A DNA stretch of 64,000 nt from Anaerohabitans sp036788095 (GCA_036788095.1 DAIQOA010000002.1:1-64000), one strand, 5' to 3'; shown: positions 17,593 through 27,329, counted from the stretch's first letter. Translations and numbers: made by a program. Notes: generated by a model not told the origin, from the letters alone.

Positions 17593-18744
17593 ATGAAACA
17601 AAAAAAGCTTTGGGGCCTTTTCTTCATTCTAGGAGGATTTTTGGCCATGGACGTACACGCACAAAAAAGCTTCAACGGGCTGAACATGAGCCTGGGCAAT
17701 CTCTCACGCCTGTCGCACGCCAAAACGCGATCCATCTCCGCAGAGAATTTTACCGGTGAAAAAGGCAAGGGGGGCCTGGCCACCGAGGGGACCGGCAGCC
17801 AGGCGGCGCGTGACCTGGGCCAGGGCTGGAAAGTGTCGCCCTGCGTGAGAGTTCAGCCCAAAGAGACCTTTACCATGGCGACCATCCAGGGACCCGGCGC
17901 CATTCAGCACATCTGGGTTACGCCGACGGGCAACTGGCGCTACTCTATCATCCGCTTTTACTGGGACGGCGAGGCCGAACCCTCTATCGAAGCGCCCATC
18001 GGCGATTTCTTCGCCTGCGGTTGGGGCCAGTACAGCCAGATCAACTCTCTGGCGATTTGCGTCAACCCCGGCAGCGCCTTTAATTGCTACTGGGAGATGC
18101 CGTTCCGCAAATCATGCCGGATCACCTTTGAGAACCTGGACGACGAGGCCATGACTCTGTTCTACCAGGTCGATTATACGCTTACGGAGGTGCCGGAGGA
18201 TGCGGCCTATCTGCATGCGCAGTTCCGCAGGGCCAATCCCCTGCCCTATAAAAGCGATTATGTGATCCTCGACGGCGTTAAAGGGTGGGGCCAATTTGTC
18301 GGCGTCTACATGGCCTGGGGCGTCAACAACAGCGGCTGGTGGGGCGAGGGTGAGATCAAATTTTTTATCGACGGCGATGGAAAATATCCCACCATCTGCG
18401 GCACCGGCACGGAGGACTATTTTTGCGGTTCCTACAATTTCGAGAACCGTGAGACCAAACAGTATCAGGTCTTTTCCACGCCCTATAGCGGCCTGTCGCA
18501 GGTGATCAAACCGGACGGCGTCTACAACTCGCAGCAGCGGTTTGGACTGTATCGCTGGCACATCATGGATCCGATCCGGTTCGAAAAGGACCTTCGGGTA
18601 ACGATTCAGGCGCTGGGCTGGCGCAGCGGCGGCCGCTATCTGCCGCTGCAGGACGATATCGCTTCCACCGCGTTCTGGTATCAGACCGAACCGCACACGC
18701 CGTTCGCCAAACTGCCGGACAAGGACTATCTGGAAGTGCGCTGA
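17593..18744 (+). CDS. Secreted DUF2961 / GH172-family protein
   Basis: About 383 residues with a signal peptide (MKQKKLWGLFFILGGFLAMDVHAQ). The mature part matches DUF2961: SHAKTRSISAENFTGEKGKGG near the start, GPGAIQHIWVT, RFYWDGEAEPSIEAPIGDFFACGWG, INCYW-like FNCYWEMPF, GEIKFFIDGD and CGTGTEDYFCGSYNF. This family is now GH172, whose known members are alpha-D-fructofuranosidases/difructose dianhydride enzymes and arabinofuranosidases that act as oligomers. So an exported glycosidase acting on furanose sugars is likely. The second ATG (17593) has the best distance from GGGAGGT; ATG 17587 is too close. It is a lone plus-strand gene between two signalling blocks; no sugar transporter is adjacent. 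Confidence 0.85.
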   Translation: MKQKKLWGLFFILGGFLAMDVHAQKSFNGLNMSLGNLSRLSHAKTRSISAENFTGEKGKGGLATEGTGSQAARDLGQGWKVSPCVRVQPKETFTMATIQGPGAIQHIWVTPTGNWRYSIIRFYWDGEAEPSIEAPIGDFFACGWGQYSQINSLAICVNPGSAFNCYWEMPFRKSCRITFENLDDEAMTLFYQVDYTLTEVPEDAAYLHAQFRRANPLPYKSDYVILDGVKGWGQFVGVYMAWGVNNSGWWGEGEIKFFIDGDGKYPTICGTGTEDYFCGSYNFENRETKQYQVFSTPYSGLSQVIKPDGVYNSQQRFGLYRWHIMDPIRFEKDLRVTIQALGWRSGGRYLPLQDDIASTAFWYQTEPHTPFAKLPDKDYLEVR

Positions 18745-18755
18745 GGATCAACGGA

Positions 18756-20120
18756 TCAGGCCACGCGCGGCGGCGGAATGCCCAGTTTTTTCATCTTGCG
18801 ATACAGGTTGGTGCGGTCGATGTTCATGGCGTCCGCCGCTTCGGTCACATTGCCGTTGTAAATCTGCAGCAACCGCTGAATGTAATCCCGTTCGAAATCG
18901 CACCGCGCCTGTTGGTAATTTTTGATCTGGTCGGAGGACGTCAGCGGCGGCCGCTTGAGCACCGCCGCTACGTTCTCGGCCGTGATCAGACGCCCCTCGG
19001 TGAACAACGCCAGCCTTTCGATGATGCTGCGCAATTGCCGAACATTGCCCGGCCATTCCTGTTCCATCAGCAGTTGCAGAGCGGCTGAGGAGAATCCCTC
19101 GATGTACCGGTTATACTGTTCGCAGAACTGGTGAAGAAAATGGCGCGCCAGTTCAGGCAGGTCCTCCATCCGCTCCGCGAGACGGGGCATCTCCAGCTCC
19201 ACCACATTGATCCGGTAATACAGATCTTCGCGAAAGGAACGGGCCGCCACCCGCTCCGTCAGATTTTTGTTCGTTGCCGCAATGACCCGCACGTCGATCA
19301 AAAAGCTGTCGGTCGAGCCCAGCGGCGTAATCACATGGTCCTGCAGGCAGCGCAGCAATTTGGCCTGTGCAGCGTGACTCAGGTCGGCGATTTCGTCCAG
19401 GAACAGCGATCCCCCGTCCGCCTGCCTGAAGCGGCCGATGAAATCCTGAGAGGCGCCGGTGAAAGCCCCTTTTTTATAACCGAACAGCTCGCTTTCGATC
19501 AACGGCTCCGGAATCGCGGCGCAGTTGACGCGCACATACGGTCCGTCCGCTCTGGCGCTGCGCAGATGAATCGCCATGGCTGCCAGTTCCTTGCCGGTGC
19601 CGGTTTCACCGGTAATCAGCACCGTGGTATCCGCGGCGCTGATCTGATCGAGACGCTGGTAGATTCGCTGCATCGCCTTGCCGGCGCCGACCATCCGGTA
19701 GCGGTTCATGATGTCCTCGGCCATCCAACGATTGCGCTGCCGCAGCCGCTTTTTCTCAATAGCTCGTTCAATCACGGATAGAATGCGGTCGAACGAGGCC
19801 GGCTTTTCGATAAGGTCGTAGGCGCCCAGACGCGTGGCCTGCACCGCCCGCTCGATCGTCGCATGCCCGGTGATCACGATGAGGGGCACCTCCTTGGCGA
19901 TCTTGGCCGCCTGCTTCAGCAGTTCGATCCCATCCATCCCCGGCATCGAAAGATCGATCAGCCCCACATCCACCGGCTGCTCAGCCAAAATCCGTACCGC
20001 TTCACTGCCGTCGCGGGCGCTGAGGGTGCGGAATCCCTCCTCGGTCAAATCAGAAGCCAATTGATCCACAAAGTGCTGATCGTCATCGACGATCAGCACC
20101 TGTACGGTCTCCCTGTTCAT
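18756..20120 (-). CDS. NtrC-family sigma-54-dependent response regulator
   Basis: The 454-residue protein has a receiver (VLIVDDDQHF; phospho-acceptor in GLIDLSMPGMDG near residue 55; EKP lysine), an AAA+ domain with Walker A GETGTGKE (about 168), the sigma-54 contact loop GAFTGA (about 218) and FLDEIADL, and a Fis-type helix-turn-helix NVTEAADAMNIDRTNLYRK at the C-terminus. These residues are intact, so it should activate promoters of the minus-24/minus-12 kind. It overlaps the FG-GAP sensor kinase gene by 38 bases, its likely partner. Targets are unknown; the one clear sigma-54 promoter in the window (48695-48710) is a candidate only in the general sense. Confidence 0.93.
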   Translation of the reverse strand: MNRETVQVLIVDDDQHFVDQLASDLTEEGFRTLSARDGSEAVRILAEQPVDVGLIDLSMPGMDGIELLKQAAKIAKEVPLIVITGHATIERAVQATRLGAYDLIEKPASFDRILSVIERAIEKKRLRQRNRWMAEDIMNRYRMVGAGKAMQRIYQRLDQISAADTTVLITGETGTGKELAAMAIHLRSARADGPYVRVNCAAIPEPLIESELFGYKKGAFTGASQDFIGRFRQADGGSLFLDEIADLSHAAQAKLLRCLQDHVITPLGSTDSFLIDVRVIAATNKNLTERVAARSFREDLYYRINVVELEMPRLAERMEDLPELARHFLHQFCEQYNRYIEGFSSAALQLLMEQEWPGNVRQLRSIIERLALFTEGRLITAENVAAVLKRPPLTSSDQIKNYQQARCDFERDYIQRLLQIYNGNVTEAADAMNIDRTNLYRKMKKLGIPPPRVA

Positions 20121-22680
20121 CGGCGCTTGTCCTGTAAATAATCGGCAGGCGGATCAAAACCGTGGCGCCCTGATTCGGCGCACTGGTGATAGACACTTCG
20201 CCGCCATGGCTCTCCACAATCTGTTTGACGAAAATCAAACCCAGGCCGGATCCATCCCTCCGGGTGGTGAAACCCTGCTGAAAAAGTTGATCTTCATTTT
20301 CGCGCGCGATGCCGGCGCCGCTGTCGCGAACCTCTAGAACAGCCCAATTGAAGCCGCCCCAGGCTTGCAGTGGATTGCGTTCCAGTATGGTGCTCAACAT
20401 GATCACCCCCTCGCCGTGCACGGCGTCCACTGCATTGTCGAGAATATTGTGCAGCGCCTCCTTGAACTGCTTGACGTCGATCCGCGTCGGCATCTCCGCA
20501 CGCTCGAAAGCGGTCTGCACTTCCACGCCCTCCGGCAGCCGGGATAAATACTCATTCAGCCCCTCTTGCACCACTGAGGTGAAATCTACCTCGACGAAAA
20601 GCGACTCTTCCAGCTTGGCGAACTTGATGAACGAATTGATCACGTCCTTGACCCGTTCGATTTCCTGGATCGCCTGCTGGCTGATCAAATCAAAGGATTC
20701 GCTTAAATGTGGCGATTGTTTGCGGTAGTTGCGCTGCAGCCGCTGCACGGCCAGCAGGACCGTTGCGAGAGGCGTCTTTATTTTATGGGCCATGCGTTGC
20801 GCTATCGCCGCCCAGATCTTGATCCGTTCGGTTTGGTTGGATTCCGACAGGTCGATCAGGAGAATGCGCGAATGGTTATGCGTTGTACGGACGATTTCCA
20901 CCGCCACGGTCCGCCAGTTCATCGCCGGACCGATATTAATCTCCTTTTGCAGCTGCCGTTCATTGCGGCTGGTGAAAATCCGCCAGACATCCAACAGCGC
21001 TCCGAACTGGGCGTTGTCCAGGATCTCCGGCAGCGTCCGGCCGATAATGTTCGATTTCACCAGATCGGTAATCCGCAGGAAATGGCTATTACAGTCGCGC
21101 AGCACTACCTGCGGATCGAGCAAGGCGATGCCCAACCGCTTCGAGTCGGACATCAACGCCAGCCCATAGTCCGGAGTGCTCAGGACGAATTTCCACAGCA
21201 GAAAAGCCGGCAGTGAAAGCGCGGCGAGGCACAGCAGACCAAATACTGCCCATGGAATTTTCAGACGATGGCCCGCCCAGGCAGCTTGAATGCCGGAGGT
21301 GGGGAATAGCGCCGGCAAGGACACTCGCAACAACCACAGACGCTGGTCCATCAACAGGCAATAGCTGCGCACCTCACGCTCTTTGTCCGAAACCAGCGCC
21401 ATTTTAACAAAGCGAGGGATTCTAGAATCCGGAAGCATGATCCGGCCTAATGGGCGCAGGCCGGCGTCGGTGATGGTCAGTTGATTGGGATATTGGCTGG
21501 TGATGAATAATTCAGGACTGCCATCGCCATCCAGATCATCGCTGAAAACCAGATGAGGCTTTTCGCCGAAGGGGACTCTCTTGTCCGCTGCCAGCCTGCC
21601 GGTAGACGGCTGAAAACGAAATCGAGCCATCAGCCGTTCGGCGGTGGAGACATAAAGATTGGGCTGCCGTTTCGTGGACGAAGGCAGGACAGTGACGCTG
21701 CGAAAGTCCTCTCCCAGCTCATCGGCAAAGAACTCTTGTTGCAGCGTCAGAGTGCGGCCGTCCACGACGCCCAATCGGGAGCGGCCGGTATTGGTCTTGC
21801 GCAGGGAATAGCTGGCATAAACCACATCCAGGACCTGATCGCCGGTGATGTCGAACACATCAAACACCACATAGCTGGACTCGCCGTCAAAGGCCCTGGA
21901 ATAACGCAAATCGCCGTGGTGATCCAGCACCGCCAGGTAGCTGCTGTCCCGGCTGAACGGAGCGAAAAAGGGCCCGTCGGAAGCCCCGCTCAGAGTACAC
22001 ACCAATTCAGAAAAGCCGTCGCCCTCCAGGTCGACCGCTCTGGTCTGGTTCACCATGGGGGCAACCGAAACTTCGCGGATCAGGGTCCGGTCCTGCAAAT
22101 CATACCAGAGCAGAGCGCGCGGCGTCACATCGGCGCCGGTGTTGAGAGAGAGGAACAACTCGAGCCGGCTGTCGTTGTTGAAATCGACGATCTGCGCATC
22201 ATAGACCTGTACGTTCGCCAGACCGTCTCGATTCCAATCACAGTTGCGTGGGGCTCGCAGGGAATCCATGGATTGAAAGGTGTAATCGAAAAGATAGATG
22301 CACCCGTGATCAAGGCTCGTTCGATAAAGCAGCCAATGGTAGCGCGGATGGCCGGTCAGGGCATACAGGTATTCCGACATCCCCTGCGCCGCTAGCGGCT
22401 GCCCCGGAAAAGAGTACGCACCGCCGGCCAGCTCGCGAATGACCAGAAAGAGCGGATGGTCTGTATCCCGGCGCAGGCAGGCGACCTCGTCGAAACCATC
22501 GCGATTGAAATCTCGCACCGCGAAATCATAAATGATTTGCGCTGGCTCAGAGATGGGCAGTAGATTTCCCACCGCGGCGCCCTGGGGTGACACCGTAGTG
22601 TCCCCGGGAAACCGGTCTCCTCCCTGCGCCGAAACGGAACAGAGGCAGAGGAAGACGGTCAGGAGGGATGTTTTCTTCAT
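20083..22680 (-). CDS. Sensor histidine kinase with an exported FG-GAP/VCBS-like domain
   Basis: The 865-residue protein begins with a signal peptide (LLTVFLCLCSVSAQG). Residues 25-460 hold several repeats of the FG-GAP/integrin-propeller type: VRDFNRDGFDEVACL, CNWNRDGLANVQ, IVDFNNDSRLELFLS, DLEGDGFSELVCT, DITGDQVLDVVYA, DLDGDGSPELFIT. One membrane helix (about 463-497) leads to a PAS-like segment, a HisKA domain with AHKIKTPLA (His near 633) and an HATPase domain (ILDNAVDAVHGEG, EVRDSGAGIA, GSGLGLIFVKQIVESHGG). It thus places a probable calcium-binding beta-propeller outside the membrane. Its stop overlaps the NtrC-type regulator. The ligand is unknown; polysaccharide or surface contact is a guess. 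Confidence 0.88.
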   Translation of the reverse strand: MKKTSLLTVFLCLCSVSAQGGDRFPGDTTVSPQGAAVGNLLPISEPAQIIYDFAVRDFNRDGFDEVACLRRDTDHPLFLVIRELAGGAYSFPGQPLAAQGMSEYLYALTGHPRYHWLLYRTSLDHGCIYLFDYTFQSMDSLRAPRNCDWNRDGLANVQVYDAQIVDFNNDSRLELFLSLNTGADVTPRALLWYDLQDRTLIREVSVAPMVNQTRAVDLEGDGFSELVCTLSGASDGPFFAPFSRDSSYLAVLDHHGDLRYSRAFDGESSYVVFDVFDITGDQVLDVVYASYSLRKTNTGRSRLGVVDGRTLTLQQEFFADELGEDFRSVTVLPSSTKRQPNLYVSTAERLMARFRFQPSTGRLAADKRVPFGEKPHLVFSDDLDGDGSPELFITSQYPNQLTITDAGLRPLGRIMLPDSRIPRFVKMALVSDKEREVRSYCLLMDQRLWLLRVSLPALFPTSGIQAAWAGHRLKIPWAVFGLLCLAALSLPAFLLWKFVLSTPDYGLALMSDSKRLGIALLDPQVVLRDCNSHFLRITDLVKSNIIGRTLPEILDNAQFGALLDVWRIFTSRNERQLQKEINIGPAMNWRTVAVEIVRTTHNHSRILLIDLSESNQTERIKIWAAIAQRMAHKIKTPLATVLLAVQRLQRNYRKQSPHLSESFDLISQQAIQEIERVKDVINSFIKFAKLEESLFVEVDFTSVVQEGLNEYLSRLPEGVEVQTAFERAEMPTRIDVKQFKEALHNILDNAVDAVHGEGVIMLSTILERNPLQAWGGFNWAVLEVRDSGAGIARENEDQLFQQGFTTRRDGSGLGLIFVKQIVESHGGEVSITSAPNQGATVLIRLPIIYRTSADEQGDRTGADRR

Positions 22681-23229
22681 TGCACCTAGCCAGACTTTAG
22701 GAAGGGGCGATCCGAACGATTAGCGGCGACCCTGATTAATGTCCGCTGCAACCTGGTTATTAACCGCACATCATAAACCCAAAAGGAAAAACACCAAAGA
22801 TGGAAAGAAACAAAATAAGGAAAAGAAAATTCTAGAGGGGGCGCGCAGAGACCGCACTCGGTCCTGCCGTGGGGAAATTGTGGGCGCATACATTTCATCG
22901 GGAGAATCGGATTTTACCTGCTGTTTGCGAGTTCTTTCGTCTTCCCTCAGCCATCCTAGGCGGCAGGCGCCGGCAACGCCGCGCCGGGATCTAGGTGCTT
23001 GCTTGGCCACACATTCGCCGATGCCGGTCTTGGATTGCTCTCCACAAAGTGGGTGTTTTATCAGCAAGCCGGTTGGAAAACATACCGCCCTGCCCGGTCT
23101 ATTCTACCAGCGCACCGCGATGGTGTGCGTGGCGCTTTGCAGCGTGTTGATAAAAACCGTTGAGGGCAACATCTTCTCACTGTGGAGCGGGGGGTTCAAC
23201 AGCCGGTGTTAAAATCTTCACGATCAGGC
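22681..23229 (-). other. Gene-free block of about 550 bases
   Basis: Between the sensor kinase start and the lspA stop I see no frame with a ribosome site and protein-like composition on either strand, no tRNA cloverleaf and no terminator with a T run. The part nearest the kinase (22680-22830) must hold its promoter, but no clear minus-35/minus-10 pair stands out. The rest (22831-23229) could be a degraded gene or an RNA gene I cannot recognise. Confidence 0.4.
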
Positions 23230-23781
23230 TCACCGCACCATCTCGCCGTCCGCCGCCGGCGCCTGCACCGGTTCCTTTTCGAAAAGGATAAATCCCAGCA
23301 GCAGGAACATGCCGATGGTCACGGCGATGTCGGCGACGTTGAACACCGGCCAGCGATCCAGTTCATACCCCGGGAATTTAAGGAACAGCAAGTTAAAAGC
23401 TGGAATATGGATATCGAAGAACTCGAAATCAAGAAAATCAACCACCTTGCCGGAGAGCAGGCGGTCCAGCAGATTGCCCAAAGCGCCGCCGAGCACCAGC
23501 GCCAGCGCCAGGCGCGCCAGGCGCTGCGTCTGCGGCAATTGCAGCAGGTAATAGGTAATGGCGATTCCGGCCAGCAGGGCAAAAACGGTAAAGAACACAT
23601 TGTTGCCCAACTGTAGCCCGAAAGCCATGCCCGGATTTTCCACATAGGTGATGCGAAAAAAATTGCCGATGACTTTGAGCGACGCGTACAACTCCATGTT
23701 GGAGCGAATGATCGCCTTGGTGATCTGATCCAGAACAAAAATCGCCAGGGAGAGGCCAAAGATCCGATAGTTCGCCCTCAT
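23230..23781 (-). CDS. lspA: Lipoprotein signal peptidase II
   Basis: The 183-residue inner-membrane aspartic protease removes signal peptides from lipidated prolipoproteins. It has four hydrophobic segments and the conserved pieces FVLDQITKA, VENPGMAFGL, GGALGNLLDRL (first catalytic Asp) and PVFNVADIAVTIG (second catalytic Asp). The last 20 residues form a polar tail (EKEPVQAPAADGEMVR). Its ATG overlaps the stop of the DksA/TraR-like gene (ATGA), implying coupled translation. The window itself encodes several lipoproteins that would be its substrates. Confidence 0.95.
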   Translation of the reverse strand: MRANYRIFGLSLAIFVLDQITKAIIRSNMELYASLKVIGNFFRITYVENPGMAFGLQLGNNVFFTVFALLAGIAITYYLLQLPQTQRLARLALALVLGGALGNLLDRLLSGKVVDFLDFEFFDIHIPAFNLLFLKFPGYELDRWPVFNVADIAVTIGMFLLLGFILFEKEPVQAPAADGEMVR

Positions 23782-24158
23782 TTATTTTTCTGTCTCTCCT
23801 CTTTGGATTTGCACTCGATGCACAGCCGGGCGTGGGGCACTGCTTCCAGCCGTTCCGCGTTGATCTCCTTGCCGCACCCCACACACAGTCCGTATTCGCC
23901 GCGTTCGATGCGCTCCAGCGCGAGATTCAGATGATAGAGCAGGTTGCCTTCCCGGGAGGCGAAAAAGTACTGCTGCTCGCGGTCCATCGTGTCCGTGCCC
24001 TGATCGGCCATGTGAAAAGCGTACGAGGAGTGGTCTCCCGAGGTATCCTTCATGGAGGTGTTCAGTCCCGAGCTTTTCAGGCGATCCAGCTCCTGCAGCA
24101 GCGCGGCACGTTTATCCATGATGATTTTTTTATAATGGTTCAATTGCTCTTTGGTCAT
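23778..24158 (-). CDS. DksA/TraR-family zinc-finger protein
   Basis: 126 residues: an N-terminal helical hairpin (MTKEQLNHYKKIIMDKRAAL ... DREQQYFFASREGNLLYHL), then GEYGLCVGCGKEINAERLEAVPHARLCIECK, which is the C4 zinc finger CxxC-17-CxxC of this family. DksA-type proteins reach into the secondary channel of RNA polymerase; the group found beside ileS and lspA in many phyla is usually annotated TraR/DksA and its exact role is not established. The ATG follows AGGAGG. It lies between ileS and lspA, an arrangement conserved well outside this lineage. Confidence 0.92.
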   Translation of the reverse strand: MTKEQLNHYKKIIMDKRAALLQELDRLKSSGLNTSMKDTSGDHSSYAFHMADQGTDTMDREQQYFFASREGNLLYHLNLALERIERGEYGLCVGCGKEINAERLEAVPHARLCIECKSKEERQKNK

Positions 24159-24188
24159 TCGATCCTCCTGACACTACGTACAAGCCGA

Positions 24189-27100
24189 TTAGATTCTGGC
24201 GATCCCTACGGAGATGGACTCCTCATCGATCTTCCATTCTTTCTGATGCGTGCCGCCGGTTTCATTATAGTGCAAACGTTCACAGAGTGTTTCATTGCTC
24301 ACATAGTCGCGCATGCGCTCCACCGCCTGAATGAACGGCGCAGAGGCGGTGAGCCAGATTTGAATGCGATCCGTCACTTCAAATTTGGCTTCTTTGCGCA
24401 TGTTCTGCACCCGGTTGACGAATTCGCGGGCCAGTCCCTCATAGGTCAACTCTTCGGTGAGAAGGGTTTCGACGGCCACGGTCAGATCACCCTCGGTGGC
24501 TGCCAACAGGCCGGCCCGGTTCTCCGTCTGCACCGTGATGTCCGTCGCTTCGATGCGATTTTCGTGACCATCGACCACCAGCGAACGGTGGCCGGCATCC
24601 AGCAGGTGCTGGATCTCCTCGTCGGTGAAAGCGCGGATGGCCTCCGCCGCCTTGTTCACCACTTTGCCGAATTTCGGACCCAGGTTTTTAAACACCGGCT
24701 CCGCTTTTTTGCTGACCAGTTCGCTCTCCTGTTCGACGAATTTGATCTGCTTGACGTTGAGCTCTTCCAGCACCAGGGATTCCATGCCGCGGATCAGATC
24801 CCTGCGTTTTTGCGTCGGCGCGACGATATAGATCCCGGCCAGCGGCTGGCGGGTCTTGATCGCCGCCTCGTTGCGCAACGACCGGCCCAGAGAGACCACC
24901 CGCCGGACCAGATCCATGCGCGCTTCCAGTTTCTCGTCGCGATAGTCGAACAAAGGGTCGCCGGCAGCCGGATAGGCGGCCAGATGCACGCTGACCGGTT
25001 GATCGGGCTGACCGTCGGTCAGATTGCGAAAAATCTCCTCGGCGATGAACGGCGCTAGCGGCGCCATCAGCCGGCTGACGACCATCAGGCACTCCCAGAG
25101 CGTCTGATAGGCGGAGCACTTGTCCTGGCCCATCTCCGCTTTCCAGAACCGGCGGCGTGACCGCCGCACGTACCAGTTGGACAGATCGTCCAGCACAAAG
25201 CTGTTGAGGCTGCGGCCGGCCTTGGTCAAATCGTACCGCTGCATATTTTCGTTCACTTTTTCCGTCAGTCCCGTCAACGCCGAGCACAGCCAGCGATCCA
25301 GTTCAGAGCGCTGCTCCACGGGAATGCGTTCCTCGGCTTTGTAAGTAAACCGGTCGATATTGGCATACAGCGCGAAGAACGAATAGGTGTTCACCAGCGT
25401 ACCTAAAAACTTTCTCACCACCTCCACGACGCCCTCCGGATCGAACCGGGTGGGCAGCCAGGGCGGGCTGACGGTCAACAGGTACCAGCGCAGGGCGTCG
25501 GCGCCCTGTTGGTCGAGAAACTTGACCGGATCCACCGCGTTGCCGCGGGTCTTGCTCATTTTCTGACCCTCTTTGTCGAGGATCAACTCCAGAGAAACGC
25601 AGGACTTGTAGGCCGGTTCATCGAACAGCAGGGTGCCGATCACCAGCAGGGAATAGAACCAGCCGCGCGTCTGATCCACGCCTTCGGAGATAAAGTCCGC
25701 GGGGAAATTTTTCGCGAACGTTTCCTGGTTTTCGAACGGATAGTGCCACTGCGCATAGGGCATGCTGCCGGAATCGAACCAGCAGTCGATCACTTCGGGC
25801 GCACGGGTCATCTCCGCGCCGCACTTTTCGCACGGCAGCTTGATGGCGTCCACATAGGATTTGTGCAGATCGAGGTCCGCCAGCGGCTGGCCGGATTTTT
25901 CCCGCAGCTCCTGCACGCTGCCGATGCACAGCTGATGATCGCAGGAGCTGCAGCGCCAGACCGGCAGCGGCGTGCCCCAGAAACGATCGCGCGAAAGCGC
26001 CCAGTCGATGTTGTTCTCCAGCCATTCGCCGAATCGCCCTTCGCCCACTTCGCGCGGATACCAGGCGATCTTTTTATTGTTGGCGATCAGGCGGTCTTTG
26101 ATCGCGGTGGTCTTGATGTACCACGACTTGCGGCCGTAATAGAGCAAAGGCGATTTGCAGCGCCAGCAGTGCGGATAGCTGTGCAGGTACGGTTCGCTGC
26201 GATTAAGCACGCCGCGTTTCTTTAAATCGATGATGATGGATTTGTCCGCATCCTTGACAAACTGCCCGGCCCACGGCGTCACCTCGGCGGTAAAGGCGCC
26301 GGCCTTGTCCACCGGCTGCAGGAAGGGCAGATCATATTTCAGGCCCAGCTGATAATCGTCTTCACCGAACGCCGGAGCGATGTGCACGATGCCGGAACCG
26401 TCGGTGGTGGTCACAAAATCGCCCAGCACCGTATAGTGCGCTTTTTTGTCCGGTTGAACAAAAGAGTAAAAAGGTTCATAGTCCCATCCGGCGAGGTCCT
26501 TGCCGGCATACTGCTCCACGACCTCATAGGGGCCGTCCAAAACCGTCAGACGCGCTTGCGCTAAAATCAACAGCTGGTCTTGATGGCGCACCTTGACGTA
26601 AGTCGTCTCCGGATGCAGGGCCAGGGCCACATTGGAGATCAACGTCCACGGCGTGGTGGTCCACACCAAAAAGTAGGTGTTCTCCTGTCCGCGCACCGCG
26701 GCCTTGACATAGATGGACGGATCCTTCACCTCCTCATAGCCCAGAGACACTTCATGGCTGGAAAGCGGAGTCTGGCAACGGGGGCAATAGGGCAGAATCT
26801 TGTGGCCTTGATACAACAACCCTTTTTTCCACACCTCTTTCAGAATCCACCATACCGTTTCGATGTACTCGTTGGTGTAGGTGATATACGGATGATCCAG
26901 GTCCACCCAAAAACCGATCCGGCGGGTGAGATCGTCCCAATCCTGCTTGTAGGACCACACGCTCTCTTTGCACTGGCGGCAGAACCGGTCGATGCCGTAC
27001 TCGATCACCTGGTCCTTGCCGTCCAGGTTTAACTTTTTTTCCACTTCAATTTCCACCGGCAGCCCGTGAGTATCCCAACCGGCCTTGCGTGCCACGCGAT

Positions 27101-27329
27101 ACCCCTGCATGGTTTTCAAACGGCAGACGGCGTCCTTGACGGTACGTGAAATGACATGGTGAATGCCCGGACGGCCGTTGGCGGTCGGCGGACCTTCATA
27201 AAACACGAACGGTTTTTGCGGGTCGCGCTCCTGCACGCTGCGCTGAAAAATTTGTTCCTGTTCCCAAAAGTGCAGCACCTTTTTTTCAATTTCTGGAAAA
27301 TTCAGTTTTTCCGGCAGTTCTTTAAACAT
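24189..27329 (-). CDS. ileS: Isoleucyl-tRNA synthetase
   Basis: 1046 residues. The class I signatures are PPTANGRPGIHHVISRTVKD (HIGH motif as HHVI-type near residue 55) and KMSKTRGNAVDP (KMSKS motif near 592). The CP1 editing domain contains WTTTPWTLISNVALALHP and DGSGIVHIAPAFGEDDY. The long C-terminal region and the GPPTANGRPG N-terminus resemble the eukaryote-like IleS2 form, which is less sensitive to mupirocin in known cases; that assignment is inferred from memory of the family. Zinc-type Cys pairs occur internally (CPRC, CEKC). It sits in the yggS-divIVA-lspA cluster between MTAP and the DksA/TraR gene. Confidence 0.95.
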   Translation of the reverse strand: MFKELPEKLNFPEIEKKVLHFWEQEQIFQRSVQERDPQKPFVFYEGPPTANGRPGIHHVISRTVKDAVCRLKTMQGYRVARKAGWDTHGLPVEIEVEKKLNLDGKDQVIEYGIDRFCRQCKESVWSYKQDWDDLTRRIGFWVDLDHPYITYTNEYIETVWWILKEVWKKGLLYQGHKILPYCPRCQTPLSSHEVSLGYEEVKDPSIYVKAAVRGQENTYFLVWTTTPWTLISNVALALHPETTYVKVRHQDQLLILAQARLTVLDGPYEVVEQYAGKDLAGWDYEPFYSFVQPDKKAHYTVLGDFVTTTDGSGIVHIAPAFGEDDYQLGLKYDLPFLQPVDKAGAFTAEVTPWAGQFVKDADKSIIIDLKKRGVLNRSEPYLHSYPHCWRCKSPLLYYGRKSWYIKTTAIKDRLIANNKKIAWYPREVGEGRFGEWLENNIDWALSRDRFWGTPLPVWRCSSCDHQLCIGSVQELREKSGQPLADLDLHKSYVDAIKLPCEKCGAEMTRAPEVIDCWFDSGSMPYAQWHYPFENQETFAKNFPADFISEGVDQTRGWFYSLLVIGTLLFDEPAYKSCVSLELILDKEGQKMSKTRGNAVDPVKFLDQQGADALRWYLLTVSPPWLPTRFDPEGVVEVVRKFLGTLVNTYSFFALYANIDRFTYKAEERIPVEQRSELDRWLCSALTGLTEKVNENMQRYDLTKAGRSLNSFVLDDLSNWYVRRSRRRFWKAEMGQDKCSAYQTLWECLMVVSRLMAPLAPFIAEEIFRNLTDGQPDQPVSVHLAAYPAAGDPLFDYRDEKLEARMDLVRRVVSLGRSLRNEAAIKTRQPLAGIYIVAPTQKRRDLIRGMESLVLEELNVKQIKFVEQESELVSKKAEPVFKNLGPKFGKVVNKAAEAIRAFTDEEIQHLLDAGHRSLVVDGHENRIEATDITVQTENRAGLLAATEGDLTVAVETLLTEELTYEGLAREFVNRVQNMRKEAKFEVTDRIQIWLTASAPFIQAVERMRDYVSNETLCERLHYNETGGTHQKEWKIDEESISVGIARI

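Noticed and set aside
22739..23212. Plus-strand frame of 157 codons in the gene-free block
   Set aside because: Low-complexity basic start, no ribosome site at the start codon and no family-like segment; it lies partly in the promoter region of the sensor kinase.
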